A stretch of DNA of 64,000 nucleotides from Oxalobacteraceae bacterium OTU3CAMAD1 (GCA_024123915.1 CP099650.1:3968001-4032000), one strand, 5' to 3'; shown: positions 7,968 through 17,676, counted from the first letter of the stretch. Notes: generated by a model from the sequence alone, not told the origin. Program-made: numbers and translations.

Positions 7968-9305
7968 TCAATTGCGAATATCGAGCCTGCGGTTCAGGCT
8001 CAGCGCCGCCAGCGAGGCCACGGCGCCCGACAGCAGGTACAGGCCGACATAGGCCAGGCCGAAGTGCGCCGACACGCCCAGCGCCACCAGCGGCGCGAAA
8101 CCGGCGCCGACCAGCCAGGCGATATCCGACGTCAATGCCGCGCCGGTATAGCGGAAGCGCTGTTCGAAGTTGGCGGTAACGGCGCCGGCGGCCTGCCCGT
8201 AGGACAGGCCCAGCAGCGCGAAGCCCACCAGGATGAAGATGTCCTGGCCGATTTCGCCGCCGTCGATCAGCGACGGCACGGCCGCGCTGAAGACGGCGAT
8301 CATGATGGCGAGGGTGCCCAGGGTGCGGCGGCGGCCGTAGCGGTCGGCCACCAGGCCCGAAATAATGATGCCGATCGTCATCAATACCACGCCGACCATC
8401 TGCACTTGCAGGAAGCCGGACACCGAGCGCGGCGAATACAGGCTGATCCAGGACAGCGGGAACACCGTCACCAGGTGGAACAGCGCGTAGCTGGCCAGCG
8501 CGGCAAGCGCGCCGATCAGCACGTTGCGGCCCTGTTTGCTCAGCAGTTCGACGACGCTGACCGGCTCCAGCTGGCGCTCGTCGAGCAGGTGCGAGTATTC
8601 ATGGGTGGTAACCAGGCGCAGGCGGGCGAACAGCGCGACCACGTTGATGGCGAAGGCCACATAGAACGGATAGCGCCAGCCCCAGTCGAGGAAGTCCAGC
8701 GAGCTCAAGGTGGCCATCATATAGGCGAACAGGCCGGCCGCGATGAGGAAGCCGATCGGCGCGCCCAGCTGGCCCAGCATGGCGTACCAGCCGCGCTTGT
8801 GCTCCGGCGCGTTGAGCGCCAGCAGCGACGGCAGGCCGTCCCATGAACCACCCTGGGCGATGCCCTGGCCGATGCGCAGCAGCGACAGGATGACGATGGA
8901 GGTGGTGCCCAGCGACGCGTAGTCGGGCAGGAAGGCGATACCGGCGGTGGACACGCCCATCACCATCAGCGCGAGCATCAGCTTGGCTTCCCTGGTGAAC
9001 CGGTGTTGTACTGCCATAAACGCCACAGTGCCGAGCGGCCGGGCGATAAATGCTAGCGAGAAAATCGCGAAAGCGTATAGTGTTCCGTCAAGGCGGCTCT
9101 CGTACGGGAAGAACACCGACGGGAACACCAGCGCCGAAGCGATCGCGTAGACGAAGAAGTCGAAGTATTCGGAGGCGCGGCCGATGACCACGCCGATGGC
9201 GATTTCGCCTGGTGAAATATCCCCATCCCTGGCATTGATGTTACGCGCGCCTTGGCTGGTTTGATGCTCAGGGACGACGCCCGTTAATGTAGTCGTATTG
9301 GCCAT
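7968..9305 (-). CDS. MFS transporter, MHS (metabolite:H+ symporter) type
   Basis: A 445-residue polytopic inner-membrane protein with about 12 hydrophobic segments. The N-terminal region IAIGVVIGRASEYFDFFVYAIASALVF is the signature of the MHS branch (ProP/KgtP-like), as are RPLGTVAFMAVQHR and RIGQGIAQGGSWDGLPSLLALNA; the cytoplasmic loop between halves has VADRYGRRRTLG. Such carriers move dicarboxylates, osmolytes or aromatic acids with protons; the substrate cannot be read from sequence. The gene is divergent from cyoA with a 135-nt spacer that must hold both promoters. It has a hydrophilic N-terminal extension of about 35 residues. Confidence 0.85.
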   Translation of the reverse strand: MANTTTLTGVVPEHQTSQGARNINARDGDISPGEIAIGVVIGRASEYFDFFVYAIASALVFPSVFFPYESRLDGTLYAFAIFSLAFIARPLGTVAFMAVQHRFTREAKLMLALMVMGVSTAGIAFLPDYASLGTTSIVILSLLRIGQGIAQGGSWDGLPSLLALNAPEHKRGWYAMLGQLGAPIGFLIAAGLFAYMMATLSSLDFLDWGWRYPFYVAFAINVVALFARLRLVTTHEYSHLLDERQLEPVSVVELLSKQGRNVLIGALAALASYALFHLVTVFPLSWISLYSPRSVSGFLQVQMVGVVLMTIGIIISGLVADRYGRRRTLGTLAIMIAVFSAAVPSLIDGGEIGQDIFILVGFALLGLSYGQAAGAVTANFEQRFRYTGAALTSDIAWLVGAGFAPLVALGVSAHFGLAYVGLYLLSGAVASLAALSLNRRLDIRN

Positions 9306-9360
9306 GGTCTCGTCTCGTAAGTAAATTAATTTTTATTACGATCATGTCCCTGGACCACTA

Positions 9361-9373
9361 GGACAAAGTGTCC
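9361..9373. promoter_or_regulatory. Short dyad in the MFS-cyoA divergent promoter region
   Basis: GGACA-AAG-TGTCC, a perfect 5-bp dyad, lies 67 nt before the chosen cyoA start, with a further GGACCAC just upstream. It could be an operator for the oxidase operon; evidence is only symmetry and position. Confidence 0.3.
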
Positions 9374-9440
9374 AATGGCAAGAACATTCCGTAATAGGTA
9401 CAGTAGCATGTTATCCATATTCTGTGACGTAAATTACCGC

Positions 9441-10436
9441 ATGATTCCTCCTATCGCACGTCGTGGGCTATTCCTCGCACCGTTGTTGTGGCTTGCCGGC
9501 TGCAACACGGTCGTGTTGAACCCGTCCGGAGATATCGCTGCCCAGCAAGGAAACCTTGTCATTGTTTCCACATTGCTGATGCTGTTGATTATCGTACCCG
9601 TTATGATTTTGATCTGTCTGTTCGCTTGGCGCTATAGGAAGGCAAATACTTCCGCCAAGTACGAACCGAACTGGGATCACTCGACCAAGCTCGAATTGCT
9701 GATCTGGGGCGCGCCGCTGCTGATCATCATCGTGCTGGGCGCGATCACCTGGATCTACACCCACTTGCTGGACCCGTACCGTCCGCTCAGCCGCCTCGAC
9801 GCCAACCGTCCGATCGCCGCCGGCGTCAAGCCGCTGGAGATCCAGGTCGTGTCGATGGACTGGAAGTGGATGTTCATCTATCCGGAGCAGGGCATCGCCA
9901 CCGTCAACGAACTGGTGACTCCGATCGACGTGCCGGTGCGCTTCAAGCTGACCTCGTCGACCGTGATGAACGCGTTCTACGTCCCCGCGCTGGCAGGCAT
10001 GATCTACACCATGCCCGGCATGGAGACCCAGCTGAACGCGGTGATGAACAAGGTGGGCGTGTACGACGGCTTCTCGTCGAACTACAGCGGCGCCGGCTTC
10101 TCGCAGATGCGCTTCAAGTACCACGGCGTGAGCCAGGGCGACTTCGACGCGTGGGTCGCCAAGACCAAGGCTACCACCGGCACGCTTACCCGCGCCGAGT
10201 TCGTGACCCTGGACAAGCCGACCATTAAGCACCCGATCATGCACTTCGGTACCGTCGACAAGGGTCTGTACGACCTCGTGCTGAACCGTTGCGTCGTTGA
10301 AGGTTCGGTCTGCATGAACACCCTGATGCACCAGGACGCCACACGCATCAAGGCGGCGGCCGCAGTCAAAGCGCTGGACAAAGACGTCTGTGAGACTGAC
10401 GTTGCCGCCACCGCCCAACCTACCCGTAAAGAATGA
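9441..10436 (+). CDS. cyoA: Cytochrome bo3 ubiquinol oxidase subunit II
   Basis: A 331-residue lipoprotein precursor. The chosen ATG gives the signal peptide [21 protein letters not shown] with the lipobox LAGC; an in-frame start at 9375 would bury it. Two membrane helices follow ([22 protein letters not shown] and [14 protein letters not shown]), then the periplasmic cupredoxin domain with [19 protein letters not shown] and the [13 protein letters not shown] segment. The CuA-ligand cysteines of cytochrome c oxidases are absent, as expected for a quinol oxidase. CyoA is part of the proton-pumping quinol oxidase in the inner membrane. It overlaps cyoB by ATGA. Confidence 0.93.
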   Translation: MIPPIARRGLFLAPLLWLAGCNTVVLNPSGDIAAQQGNLVIVSTLLMLLIIVPVMILICLFAWRYRKANTSAKYEPNWDHSTKLELLIWGAPLLIIIVLGAITWIYTHLLDPYRPLSRLDANRPIAAGVKPLEIQVVSMDWKWMFIYPEQGIATVNELVTPIDVPVRFKLTSSTVMNAFYVPALAGMIYTMPGMETQLNAVMNKVGVYDGFSSNYSGAGFSQMRFKYHGVSQGDFDAWVAKTKATTGTLTRAEFVTLDKPTIKHPIMHFGTVDKGLYDLVLNRCVVEGSVCMNTLMHQDATRIKAAAAVKALDKDVCETDVAATAQPTRKE

Positions 10437-12445
10437 CCATGTCCGAACATACCTTGACACCCAACCACCCGATCCTGGGTCGCCTGTCGTGGGAATCGAT
10501 CCCGCTGCATGAGCCCATCCTGATCGGCACCTTCGCCATGGTGGCGCTGGGAGGCCTGGCCTTCCTCGCCGTCATGTTCAAATTCCGCCTGTGGGGCCCG
10601 CTGTGGAAGAACTGGATCACCAGTATCGACCACAAGAAGATCGGTATCATGTACATGATCCTGGGTATCATCATGCTGCTGCGCGGCTTCGCCGACGCGC
10701 TGATGATGCGCGCCCAGCAAGCGATGGCCTTCGGCGACAACGCCGGCTTCCTGCCGCCGCACCACTACGACCAGGTCTTCACGGCCCACGGCACGATCAT
10801 GATTTTCTTCGTGGCAATGCCTTTGGTCACCGGCCTGATGAACTACGTGGTGCCGCTGCAGATCGGCGCGCGCGACGTTTCGTTCCCGTTCCTGAACAAC
10901 TTCTCGTTCTGGATGACCACCTTCGGCGCCATGCTGACGATGGTGTCGCTGTTCGTGGGCGAATTCGCCAAGACCGGCTGGCTGGCGTTCCCGCCGCTGT
11001 CGGGCATCATGGCCAGTCCGGACGTGGGGGTTGACTACTATATCTGGTCATTACAGATCGCCGGGGTGGGCACGACCCTGTCCGGCGTCAACCTGATCGC
11101 CACCATCGTCAAGATGCGCGCGCCGGGCATGGACCTGATGAAGATGCCAGTGTTTACCTGGACCGCGCTGTGCACCAACGCCCTGATCGTCGCGACGTTC
11201 CCGATCCTGACCGTTACCCTGGCGATGTTGTCGCTCGACCGCATGGTCGGCACCAACTTCTTCACCAACGACCTCGGCGGCAACCCGATGTTGTACGTCA
11301 ACCTGATCTGGATCTGGGGCCACCCTGAGGTCTACATTCTGATCCTGCCGGTGTTCGGCGTGTTCTCGGAAATCGTCTCGACCTTCAGCGCCAAGCGCCT
11401 GTTCGGCTACACCTCGATGGTGTACGCCACCGTCGTGATCACCATCCTGTCGTACCTGGTATGGCTGCACCACTTCTTCACCATGGGTTCCGGGGCCAGC
11501 GTCAACTCGTTCTTCGGCATCACGACGATGATCATCTCGATCCCGACCGGCGCGAAGATCTTCAACTGGCTGTTCACCATGTACAAGGGCCGCATCACCT
11601 TCGACGTGCCGATGTTGTGGACCGTGGGCTTCATGCTGACCTTCGTCATCGGCGGCATGACCGGCGTGATGCTGGCCGTGCCACCGGCCGACTTCGTGCT
11701 GCACAACTCGCTGTTCCTGATCGCCCACTTCCACAACGTCATCATCGGCGGCGTGGTGTTCGGCCTGTTCGCCGGCATGAACTACTGGTTCCCGAAAGCG
11801 TTCGGCTTCAAGCTCGACGAATTCTGGGGCAAGGTTTGCTTCTGGTGCTGGCTGGTCGGCTTCTGGGTCGCGTTCACGCCGCTGTACGTGATGGGCTTCA
11901 TGGGCGTCACCCGCCGCATGAACCACTTCGAAGATCCGTCGCTGCAAATCTGGTTCGTCATCGCCGCCATCGGCGCGCTGATCATCGCCGGCGGTATCGG
12001 CGCGTTCCTGATCCAGATCTATGTGTCGTGGCGCGACCGCGCGAAGCTGCGCGACGTCACCGGCGACCCATGGGGCGGCCGTACCTTGGAATGGGCGACT
12101 TCGTCGCCGCCGCCGGACTACAACTTCGCGTTCACGCCGGTGGTGCATGACAGCGACAGCTGGGCCGACATGAAGGCGCACAACTACAAGCGTCCGACCA
12201 AGGGCTTCGTCGACATCCACATGCCGAAAAACACGGCCGCCGGCTTCATCATCTCGTCGCTGTCGTTCGTGATGGGCTTCGCCCTGGTCTGGCAGATGTG
12301 GGCGCTGGCCATCGTCGGCTTCGTCGCCATGATGGTCGCCATCATCAAGCACACCTTTAACTACAAGCGCGATTTCTACATCAAGGCGGAAGAAGTCATC
12401 CGTACCGAAGAAGCGCACACTCGTTTGCTGGAAAGCCATGTCTGA
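10433..12445 (+). CDS. cyoB: Cytochrome bo3 ubiquinol oxidase subunit I
   Basis: A 670-residue haem-copper oxidase subunit I with about 15 membrane helices. The binuclear-centre helix reads [17 protein letters not shown] (HPEVY crosslink), LHHFFT supplies the two CuB histidines, and HFHNVIIGG carries haem ligands; [16 protein letters not shown] holds the low-spin haem His. The length and the N- and C-terminal extra helices match E. coli CyoB rather than aa3 subunit I. It reduces O2 to water with electrons from quinol and pumps protons. The start ATG overlaps the cyoA stop (ATGA); an alternative ATG lies 6 nt later. Confidence 0.96.
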   Translation: MTMSEHTLTPNHPILGRLSWESIPLHEPILIGTFAMVALGGLAFLAVMFKFRLWGPLWKNWITSIDHKKIGIMYMILGIIMLLRGFADALMMRAQQAMAFGDNAGFLPPHHYDQVFTAHGTIMIFFVAMPLVTGLMNYVVPLQIGARDVSFPFLNNFSFWMTTFGAMLTMVSLFVGEFAKTGWLAFPPLSGIMASPDVGVDYYIWSLQIAGVGTTLSGVNLIATIVKMRAPGMDLMKMPVFTWTALCTNALIVATFPILTVTLAMLSLDRMVGTNFFTNDLGGNPMLYVNLIWIWGHPEVYILILPVFGVFSEIVSTFSAKRLFGYTSMVYATVVITILSYLVWLHHFFTMGSGASVNSFFGITTMIISIPTGAKIFNWLFTMYKGRITFDVPMLWTVGFMLTFVIGGMTGVMLAVPPADFVLHNSLFLIAHFHNVIIGGVVFGLFAGMNYWFPKAFGFKLDEFWGKVCFWCWLVGFWVAFTPLYVMGFMGVTRRMNHFEDPSLQIWFVIAAIGALIIAGGIGAFLIQIYVSWRDRAKLRDVTGDPWGGRTLEWATSSPPPDYNFAFTPVVHDSDSWADMKAHNYKRPTKGFVDIHMPKNTAAGFIISSLSFVMGFALVWQMWALAIVGFVAMMVAIIKHTFNYKRDFYIKAEEVIRTEEAHTRLLESHV

Positions 12446-13067
12446 TATAACCGCTAACGCCGCCATGAGCGACGACCCAAGCGCGCGCTACTACGTAGCC
12501 GACCACCACCCGGAGAACGGCACGTTGCTGGGCTTCTGGCTCTACCTGATGAGCGACTGCCTGCTGTTCGCCGGCCTGTTCGCGGCCTACGCCGTGCTCG
12601 GCCGCAACTACGCGGGCGGCCCGTCGGGCGCCGAGCTGTTCGAGCTGGGCACGATCGCGCTGAACACCGCGTTCCTGCTGCTGTCGTCGATCACCTATGG
12701 CTTTGCCATGATCGCCGCCCAGCGCAAGAGCCTGAAGTTCGCCATCATCTGGCTGGGGATCACGGGCCTGTTCGGCCTGGCGTTCCTGTTCCTGGAGATC
12801 GAAGAGTTCATGCACCTGATTCACATCGGTGCCGGTCCGCAGCGCAGCGCGTTCCTGACCTCGTTCTTCGCGCTGGTCGGTACCCACGGTCTGCACGTGA
12901 CCTTCGGTACGATCTGGCTGATCACGTTGATGTTCCAGCTGAAAAAGCACGGTCTGACGGTCGAAAACAATCGGCGCATGATGTGCCTGTCGATGTTCTG
13001 GCACTTCCTGGACGTGATCTGGATCGGTGTATTTACCTTTGTTTACCTGATGGGAGTTCTGCCATGA
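12438..13067 (+). CDS. cyoC: Cytochrome bo3 ubiquinol oxidase subunit III
   Basis: A 209-residue subunit III with five membrane helices, typical of quinol oxidases (aa3 subunit III has seven). Landmarks: [46 protein letters not shown] and the final [21 protein letters not shown]. It stabilises subunit I in the inner membrane. Its start lies 8 nt inside cyoB and its stop overlaps the cyoD start, so the four subunits are translationally coupled. Confidence 0.95.
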   Translation: MSDITANAAMSDDPSARYYVADHHPENGTLLGFWLYLMSDCLLFAGLFAAYAVLGRNYAGGPSGAELFELGTIALNTAFLLLSSITYGFAMIAAQRKSLKFAIIWLGITGLFGLAFLFLEIEEFMHLIHIGAGPQRSAFLTSFFALVGTHGLHVTFGTIWLITLMFQLKKHGLTVENNRRMMCLSMFWHFLDVIWIGVFTFVYLMGVLP

Positions 13068-13474
13068 GCGCGCCACACAATCACGGTCATGGCCACGGTC
13101 ATGACGATCATGGCCACGGCCACGGCGAAGAGGGCGCCCACGGCAGCCTGAAGGATTACGCCATCGGCTTCGTGCTGTCGGTGATCCTGACGGCAATTCC
13201 GTTCTGGCTGGTGATGGCCAAGGTGTTCGACAAGTCCAGCACCACGGCCGCCGTGATCCTGGCCTTTGCCGCCGTCCAGGTGGTCGTGCACATGGTCTAC
13301 TTCCTGCACATGAACGGCAAGAACGAAGGCGGCTGGTCGATGCTGGCCCTGTTGTTCACCGCAGTGTTGCTGCTGATCGTATTGGCGGGCTCGATCTGGG
13401 TCATGTACCACATGAACCTGAACATGATGCCGTCGATGGGCTCGGATGTGCACAGCATGCACGACATGAAATGA
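13064..13474 (+). CDS. cyoD: Cytochrome bo3 ubiquinol oxidase subunit IV with His-rich N-terminus
   Basis: A 136-residue small subunit with three membrane helices (DYAIGFVLSVILTAIPFWLVM, VILAFAAVQVVVHMVYFLHM, LLFTAVLLLIVLAGSIWVMYHMN), matching CyoD. The start is the ATG overlapping the cyoC stop (ATGA at 13064-13067). The first 25 residues are unusual: a run of alternating His, Gly and Asp (HNHGHGHGHDDHGHGHG), with ten His, plus a Met/His-rich C-terminus (MMPSMGSDVHSMHDMK). E. coli CyoD has no such tail as far as I know. Metal, perhaps copper, binding is an inference. Confidence 0.93.
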   Translation: MSAPHNHGHGHGHDDHGHGHGEEGAHGSLKDYAIGFVLSVILTAIPFWLVMAKVFDKSSTTAAVILAFAAVQVVVHMVYFLHMNGKNEGGWSMLALLFTAVLLLIVLAGSIWVMYHMNLNMMPSMGSDVHSMHDMK

Positions 13475-14256
13475 CGACTGGCGCACCGCGCCAACGTTCC
13501 CGCGCCCTGCGCGTCATCCTGGCCCTGGTGGCCGGGGTGATGTTCGCAGGGTTTTTTGCTTTGGGAACGTGGCAAATATTCAGGTTGCAATGGAAGCTGG
13601 CGCTGATCGAGCGGGTCGACCAGCGCGTGCACGCCGCGCCGACGGCCGCGCCCGGCATCGCCGACTGGCCGACGCTCAGCGCCGAGGACGACGAATACCG
13701 CCGCGTGCGCCTCAGCGGCGTGTACCTGCCGGCCTCGACCACGTGGACCCTGGCGTCGCTCGAGCGTGGCATCGGCTACTGGGTGTTGACGCCGCTGTGC
13801 ACACAAGACGGCGGCATCGTCATGGTCAATCGCGGCTTCGTGCCGGCGGGTACGGGCGGCTGGAGTCCGCGTCCGGCGCCGGCGCCCGCTGCGGCCAACG
13901 CCTGCGCGGCAGTGGCTGGCGGCCCGGCGGTGACGGTCACCGGCCTGCTGCGCGTCAGCGAAAAGACCAGCTCGCTGCGGGCCAACGAGCCGGCGCGCAA
14001 TTACTGGTACACACGCGACTTGCAGGCGATCGCCAAGGCGCGCGGTCTGCCGGCGGTGGCGCCGTATTACGTCGATGCCGACGCCGCCTCAGCGCAGGTC
14101 GATTTGCCGGGAGAAACCGTGCGCCCGATCGGCGGGCTGACGGTGGTCTCCTTCGTCAACAACCATCTGGTTTATGCTTTGACCTGGTTTGGGCTGGCGT
14201 TGATGGTGGCTGTCGCCACCTGGTGGGTCGCACGGGATACACGTGGGGGACGTTGA
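13471..14256 (+). CDS. SURF1 family oxidase assembly protein
   Basis: A 261-residue protein with one membrane helix at each end (VILALVAGVMFAGFFALGTWQIFRLQWK and ALTWFGLALMVAVATWWVA) and a periplasmic domain between. GTWQ..R..WK after the first helix, YRRVRLSGVYLP, VMVNRGFVP, NYWYTRDL and NNHLVYALTWF are SURF1 hallmarks. SURF1 proteins help haem insertion into haem-copper oxidases. The start overlaps the cyoD stop by ATGA, which ties this assembly factor directly to the bo3 oxidase. SURF1 is better known beside aa3-type oxidases, so its place here is informative. Confidence 0.92.
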   Translation: MTTGAPRQRSRALRVILALVAGVMFAGFFALGTWQIFRLQWKLALIERVDQRVHAAPTAAPGIADWPTLSAEDDEYRRVRLSGVYLPASTTWTLASLERGIGYWVLTPLCTQDGGIVMVNRGFVPAGTGGWSPRPAPAPAAANACAAVAGGPAVTVTGLLRVSEKTSSLRANEPARNYWYTRDLQAIAKARGLPAVAPYYVDADAASAQVDLPGETVRPIGGLTVVSFVNNHLVYALTWFGLALMVAVATWWVARDTRGGR

Positions 14257-14274
14257 TCACGTAAAATAACGGGG

Positions 14275-15651
14275 ATGGCGACAAAATACCCCAACCCCTT
14301 CGACCGCGGTCGTCCCAACGCCCCCGTGGTCGAACCGCTGGCCGCCGTGAAAGCGTCGGCCAACACCATCACGCACGCGGCCGGCCACAAGAACATGCAG
14401 CAGCTGATCCAGCTGCGCTGGATCGCCGTGATCGGCCAGATCACCACCATCGCCGCCGCCTCGCAGCTGCTCGACGTGCAACTGCCGATGCCGGCCATGC
14501 TCAACGTGCTGGCCTGCCTGATCGCCTTCAACATCGCCAGCACCCTGCGCTGGCAGGAAAACCAGTTCGTCTCCAACAACGAGCTGCTGCTCGCGTTGAC
14601 GGTGGACGTCGCCAGCCTGACCGCCCAGCTCTATTTGAGCGGCGGCGCCACCAACCCCTTCGTGTTCCTCTACCTGCTGCACGTGATCCTGGGCGCGGTG
14701 CTGCTGGAAGCCTGGTCGACCTGGACCATCGTCGCCGTCACCGGCGCCTGCATCGCCTGGCTGGCGCTGTTCTCCGAACCTTTGCGGCTGCCTCAAGACC
14801 ACGAACGCGGCATCCTCAGCCTGTACGTGCAGGGCATGCTGGTGTGCTTCATCCTCGACGCCGCGCTGCTGGTGGTGTTCATCAGCCGCATCACGCGCAA
14901 CATGCGCACCACCGCCGCCAAGCTGGCCGCCTTGCACCAGCGGGCGGCCGAGGAGGAGCACATTATCCGTATGGGCCTGCTGGCCTCGGGCGCCGCGCAC
15001 GAACTGGGCACGCCGCTGGCCACCCTGGCCGTCATCCTCGGTGATTGGAAGCACATGCCCGAGTTCAAGGGCAATCCGGTGCTGCTGGAGGAAATCGCCG
15101 AGATGCAGACGCAGCTCAAGCGCTGCAAGTCCATCGTCAGCGGCATCCTGCTGTCGGCGGGCGAGACGCGCGGCGAATCGTCGGCCGCGACCACCATCAA
15201 CACCTTCCTCGACGAGGTGGTGGCGGAGTGGCGCATCGGCCGTCCGGTGGTGGCGTTCGAGTTCGAGAATCGCATCGATCCCGACCTGCCGGTGGTGTCC
15301 GATTCAACACTGAAGCAAATGATCTGCAATGTGCTGGATAATGCGCTGGAGGCGTCGCCGCAGTGGCTGCGCATGGAAGCCAGCCGCGAGGACGACGCCT
15401 TGGTGCTGCAGGTGACCGACGCCGGTCCCGGTTTCGCCGAGGCGATGCTGGCGCAATTCGGCAAACCATATAATTCCAGTAAAGGACGGCCGGGCGGAGG
15501 GCTCGGGCTGTTCCTGGTGGTGAACGTGGCGCGCACCCTGGGCGGCGCCGTCACCGCCAGCAACCTGGAGCAGGGTGGGGCGATGGTGCGTTTGACGCTG
15601 CCGTTGTCGGCCATCGAAATCAAATCGGAACAAGCTAATCATGAGTACTGA
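14275..15651 (+). CDS. regB: RegB/PrrB/ActS-type redox sensor histidine kinase
   Basis: A 458-residue kinase with six membrane helices in the N-terminal half. Three RegB marks are present: the periplasmic quinone-binding heptapeptide GGATNPF (from residue 123), the H-box GAAHELGTPLATLAV with His242, and a cysteine at residue 284 in LKRCKSIV, 42 residues after the His, matching the redox-active Cys of RegB. The N and G boxes (NVLDNALEA, GGGLGLFLV) complete the kinase core. RegB senses the quinone pool and phosphorylates RegA. The gene begins 18 nt after SURF1, so oxidase and redox sensor appear to share a transcript. Confidence 0.92.
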   Translation: MATKYPNPFDRGRPNAPVVEPLAAVKASANTITHAAGHKNMQQLIQLRWIAVIGQITTIAAASQLLDVQLPMPAMLNVLACLIAFNIASTLRWQENQFVSNNELLLALTVDVASLTAQLYLSGGATNPFVFLYLLHVILGAVLLEAWSTWTIVAVTGACIAWLALFSEPLRLPQDHERGILSLYVQGMLVCFILDAALLVVFISRITRNMRTTAAKLAALHQRAAEEEHIIRMGLLASGAAHELGTPLATLAVILGDWKHMPEFKGNPVLLEEIAEMQTQLKRCKSIVSGILLSAGETRGESSAATTINTFLDEVVAEWRIGRPVVAFEFENRIDPDLPVVSDSTLKQMICNVLDNALEASPQWLRMEASREDDALVLQVTDAGPGFAEAMLAQFGKPYNSSKGRPGGGLGLFLVVNVARTLGGAVTASNLEQGGAMVRLTLPLSAIEIKSEQANHEY

Positions 15652-16189
15652 GGAAACTGAACAACGTTTGCTGTTGCTGGTCGAGGACGACGCCGCTTTC
15701 GCCCGCACCTTGAGCCGTTCGTTCGAACGGCGCGGCTACAAGGTGCTGCTGGCCGAGAACGTCGACGAGACCAGCGCGGTGCTGGTGGACCACTCGCCCG
15801 GCTACGCTGTGGTGGACTTGAAATTGAAGGGCAACTCGTCCGGCCTGGCCTGCGTGCAGATGCTGCATCAGCACGATCCGGAGATGCTGATCGTGGTGCT
15901 GACCGGTTTCGCCAGCATCAACACGGCGGTCGAGGCGATCAAGCTGGGCGCCTGCCAGTATCTGGCCAAGCCGTCCAATACCGACGATATCGAGGCGGCG
16001 TTCGAACACGTCGCCGGCTCGGCCGAGCTGGAGCTGACCAACCGGTCGACGTCGATCAAGACCTTGGAGTGGGAGCATATCCACACGGTGCTGGCGGAGA
16101 CCGATTTCAATATCTCGGAAGCCGCGCGCCGGCTCGGCATGCACCGCCGCACCCTGGCGCGCAAGCTGGAAAAGCAGCGGGTTAAATAG
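15641..16189 (+). CDS. regA: RegA/PrrA/ActR-type response regulator
   Basis: A 182-residue two-domain regulator. The receiver has LLLVEDD, Asp59 in VVDLKLKG, Thr in VLTGF and Lys in YLAKPSN. The C-terminal Fis-type helix-turn-helix (TLEWEHIHTVLAETDFNISEAARRLGMHRRTLARKL) is almost identical to the family, in which it binds degenerate GCGNC-type sites. It overlaps regB by 11 nt. RegA homologs control oxidases and redox-linked metabolism, so feedback on the cyo operon upstream is likely but not shown here. Confidence 0.93.
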   Translation: MSTEETEQRLLLLVEDDAAFARTLSRSFERRGYKVLLAENVDETSAVLVDHSPGYAVVDLKLKGNSSGLACVQMLHQHDPEMLIVVLTGFASINTAVEAIKLGACQYLAKPSNTDDIEAAFEHVAGSAELELTNRSTSIKTLEWEHIHTVLAETDFNISEAARRLGMHRRTLARKLEKQRVK

Positions 16190-16782
16190 TGACACAAGCT
16201 TCATTTCCCGGTTTCGAGCCTGAACCGGAACTGACGGACCGGATATTTTTTGCCGTGATGCCGGATGGCGCGGCGGTTGCCGGGATCAATCAGGTCACGG
16301 CGGAGTTGAAAGCCCGTCACGGCATGCGTGGCCGGCCCATCGTCGACGCCAAGCTGCACGCCACTTTGTGCAACCTGGGCGACTTTCCGGGCATGCCGGC
16401 CAGCCTGGTCGCGCGCGCGGAGCAGGCGGCTGCGTCCATAGCCGCCGCAACGCCCGAGTTCGATGTCGCCTTCGACACGGCGCAGACCTTCGTGAATCGT
16501 TCACGCAATCGGCCGTTCGTGCTGACCGGCGGCGACGGCGTGGTTGGGCTGACGGCGCTCTACAAGAATCTGGCGCAAGCGCTGCTCAAGGTCGGCATCG
16601 CCGGCAATCCTCCCAGCTATACGCCGCATGTCACGCTGCTGTACGACGATGTCACCGCCGCTCCGGCGCCGGTACCGGCGATCCAGTGGACCGTGCGGGA
16701 ATTGGTGCTGCTGCATAGCCGGATTGGCCAGAATCAACCAGCGTATACCACAGTGGCGCGTTGGCCGCTCGGCATGATTTAA
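16189..16782 (+). CDS. thpR: 2'-5' RNA ligase family protein (RNA 2',3'-cyclic phosphodiesterase)
   Basis: A 197-residue 2H-phosphoesterase. Two HxT motifs are visible, HATLCNLGDF and PYTPHVTLLYDD-like (SYTPHVTLLYDD), in the order and spacing of LigT/ThpR. Family members hydrolyse 2',3'-cyclic phosphate ends of RNA. The start is a GTG whose first base is the last base of the regA stop (TAGTG), so it closes the oxidase-RegBA transcript. The first 15 residues are Pro/Glu-rich. A functional link with redox control is not obvious. Confidence 0.85.
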   Translation: MTQASFPGFEPEPELTDRIFFAVMPDGAAVAGINQVTAELKARHGMRGRPIVDAKLHATLCNLGDFPGMPASLVARAEQAAASIAAATPEFDVAFDTAQTFVNRSRNRPFVLTGGDGVVGLTALYKNLAQALLKVGIAGNPPSYTPHVTLLYDDVTAAPAPVPAIQWTVRELVLLHSRIGQNQPAYTTVARWPLGMI

Positions 16783-17012
16783 CCATGTTGCGGTAGCCTA
16801 ATACGGTCTTTTTATCTTTGATCACGTCGACGGGATTCCACCATTGACTATCTTCGCCAGCACAGTTTGAAAATCTAAAATGTGCCTAGCAGAAGTGTCC
16901 GTGACGTTGGGGGGAAGGCCAGTATGGTCATTCTCCGCAGTAGCAAGAGGTGATTTCCTTCTTTAATCCTCTCGCTGGTGACACTGAATCGCTATCTGCG
17001 GCTCTTTGACAT
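16783..17012. other. Intergenic stretch without recognised gene
   Basis: About 230 nt, visibly richer in A and T than the flanking operon. No open frame with coding character, hairpin terminator or repeat was recognised. It begins an atypical patch that runs to about 17800. Confidence 0.5.
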
Positions 17013-17372
17013 TCAGTATTTGAAAGGAATTTGTGGCACCTTGTAATCGTTCTTGCTCTTGCCAGTTCGCTCCAAGTCCTCTTCAAATTCTTTCATGGCC
17101 CGCAACGCCTCCGAAAAGATAATTTGCTGCCGTCCCGAAAATTGGGGAGCCTTCTCAGCGCCGAACCACTTAGGCCATACCGTCTGATCGTATGTGTACT
17201 TTGCAACTGTAATCAGCGCATAGAGTTGAAATCTTATTTTCGGATCCAGGTCATGAGTTTTCCAGCGATTGATGGTCCAGTTGATGCACTCCACCATCAA
17301 GATCGCCTGGATGTCGTTACCGTAACCTCTCATCTTGCTATTGATACTTTCAGGTGCCATGAGGTGCTTCAA
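17013..17372 (-). CDS. Hypothetical protein, possibly the C-terminal remnant of a broken gene
   Basis: An open frame of 119 residues from a TTG, or 115 from ATG at 17360. The product is charged and mixed alpha (WTINRWKTHDLDPKIRFQLYALITVAKYTYDQTVWPKWFG, read in two parts), and resembles real protein rather than a shadow, but no family is recognised. Immediately upstream on the same strand, other frames (17369-17676) also look coding with shifts between them, so this may be the intact end of a decayed gene. Codon use is less GC-rich than in neighbours, which fits transfer from elsewhere. Confidence 0.4.
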   Translation of the reverse strand: MKHLMAPESINSKMRGYGNDIQAILMVECINWTINRWKTHDLDPKIRFQLYALITVAKYTYDQTVWPKWFGAEKAPQFSGRQQIIFSEALRAMKEFEEDLERTGKSKNDYKVPQIPFKY

Positions 17373-17676
17373 ACCCTCGCCAAGGTCACTTCATCAAATC
17401 CTTGGGATACAGGACGGCACCTGCACGATGACGCCGTTTCGCTATCTGGTGAAGACAAACCGATCGCCGACTTTACGATCACCCCGCCAACGGCCTGCTG
17501 TATGACGTCGTCATTGAAGTAGATCAACCTGACTTGGGGACGCTCGACAAACAGACAAATGAGTTTCGGCGTCGCATCGTGGTCGTAGACCGCATCGAAC
17601 CGCGAACAAGCGCCCCCGACATGTCGTCGCGCAAAATGTCGCCTTCGTCTATCAACTGATCCATGTTGGCGATCAT
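17369..17676 (-). pseudogene. Probable frameshifted gene remnant
   Basis: On the minus strand, ATG at 17676 opens MIANMDQLIDEGDILRDDM and runs to a stop at 17524; a second frame, shifted near 17620, reads RFDAVYDHDATPKLICLF then VERPQVRLIYFNDDVIQQ and stops at 17369. Both have good codon usage over adjacent halves, the pattern of one gene broken by a frameshift. The product is not recognised. A plus-strand reading of the same bases is also possible, so confidence is low. Confidence 0.25.

Noticed and set aside
9441..13474. Cytochrome c oxidase (aa3 type) instead of quinol oxidase
   Set aside because: Subunit II lacks the Cys ligands of CuA, subunit I has the extra helices of CyoB, and subunit IV is CyoD-like.
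17031..17522. Plus-strand frame of 163 codons in the AT-richer patch
   Set aside because: No domain; the minus strand has better coding character and this frame begins with a hydrophobic run that looks like a chance signal peptide.
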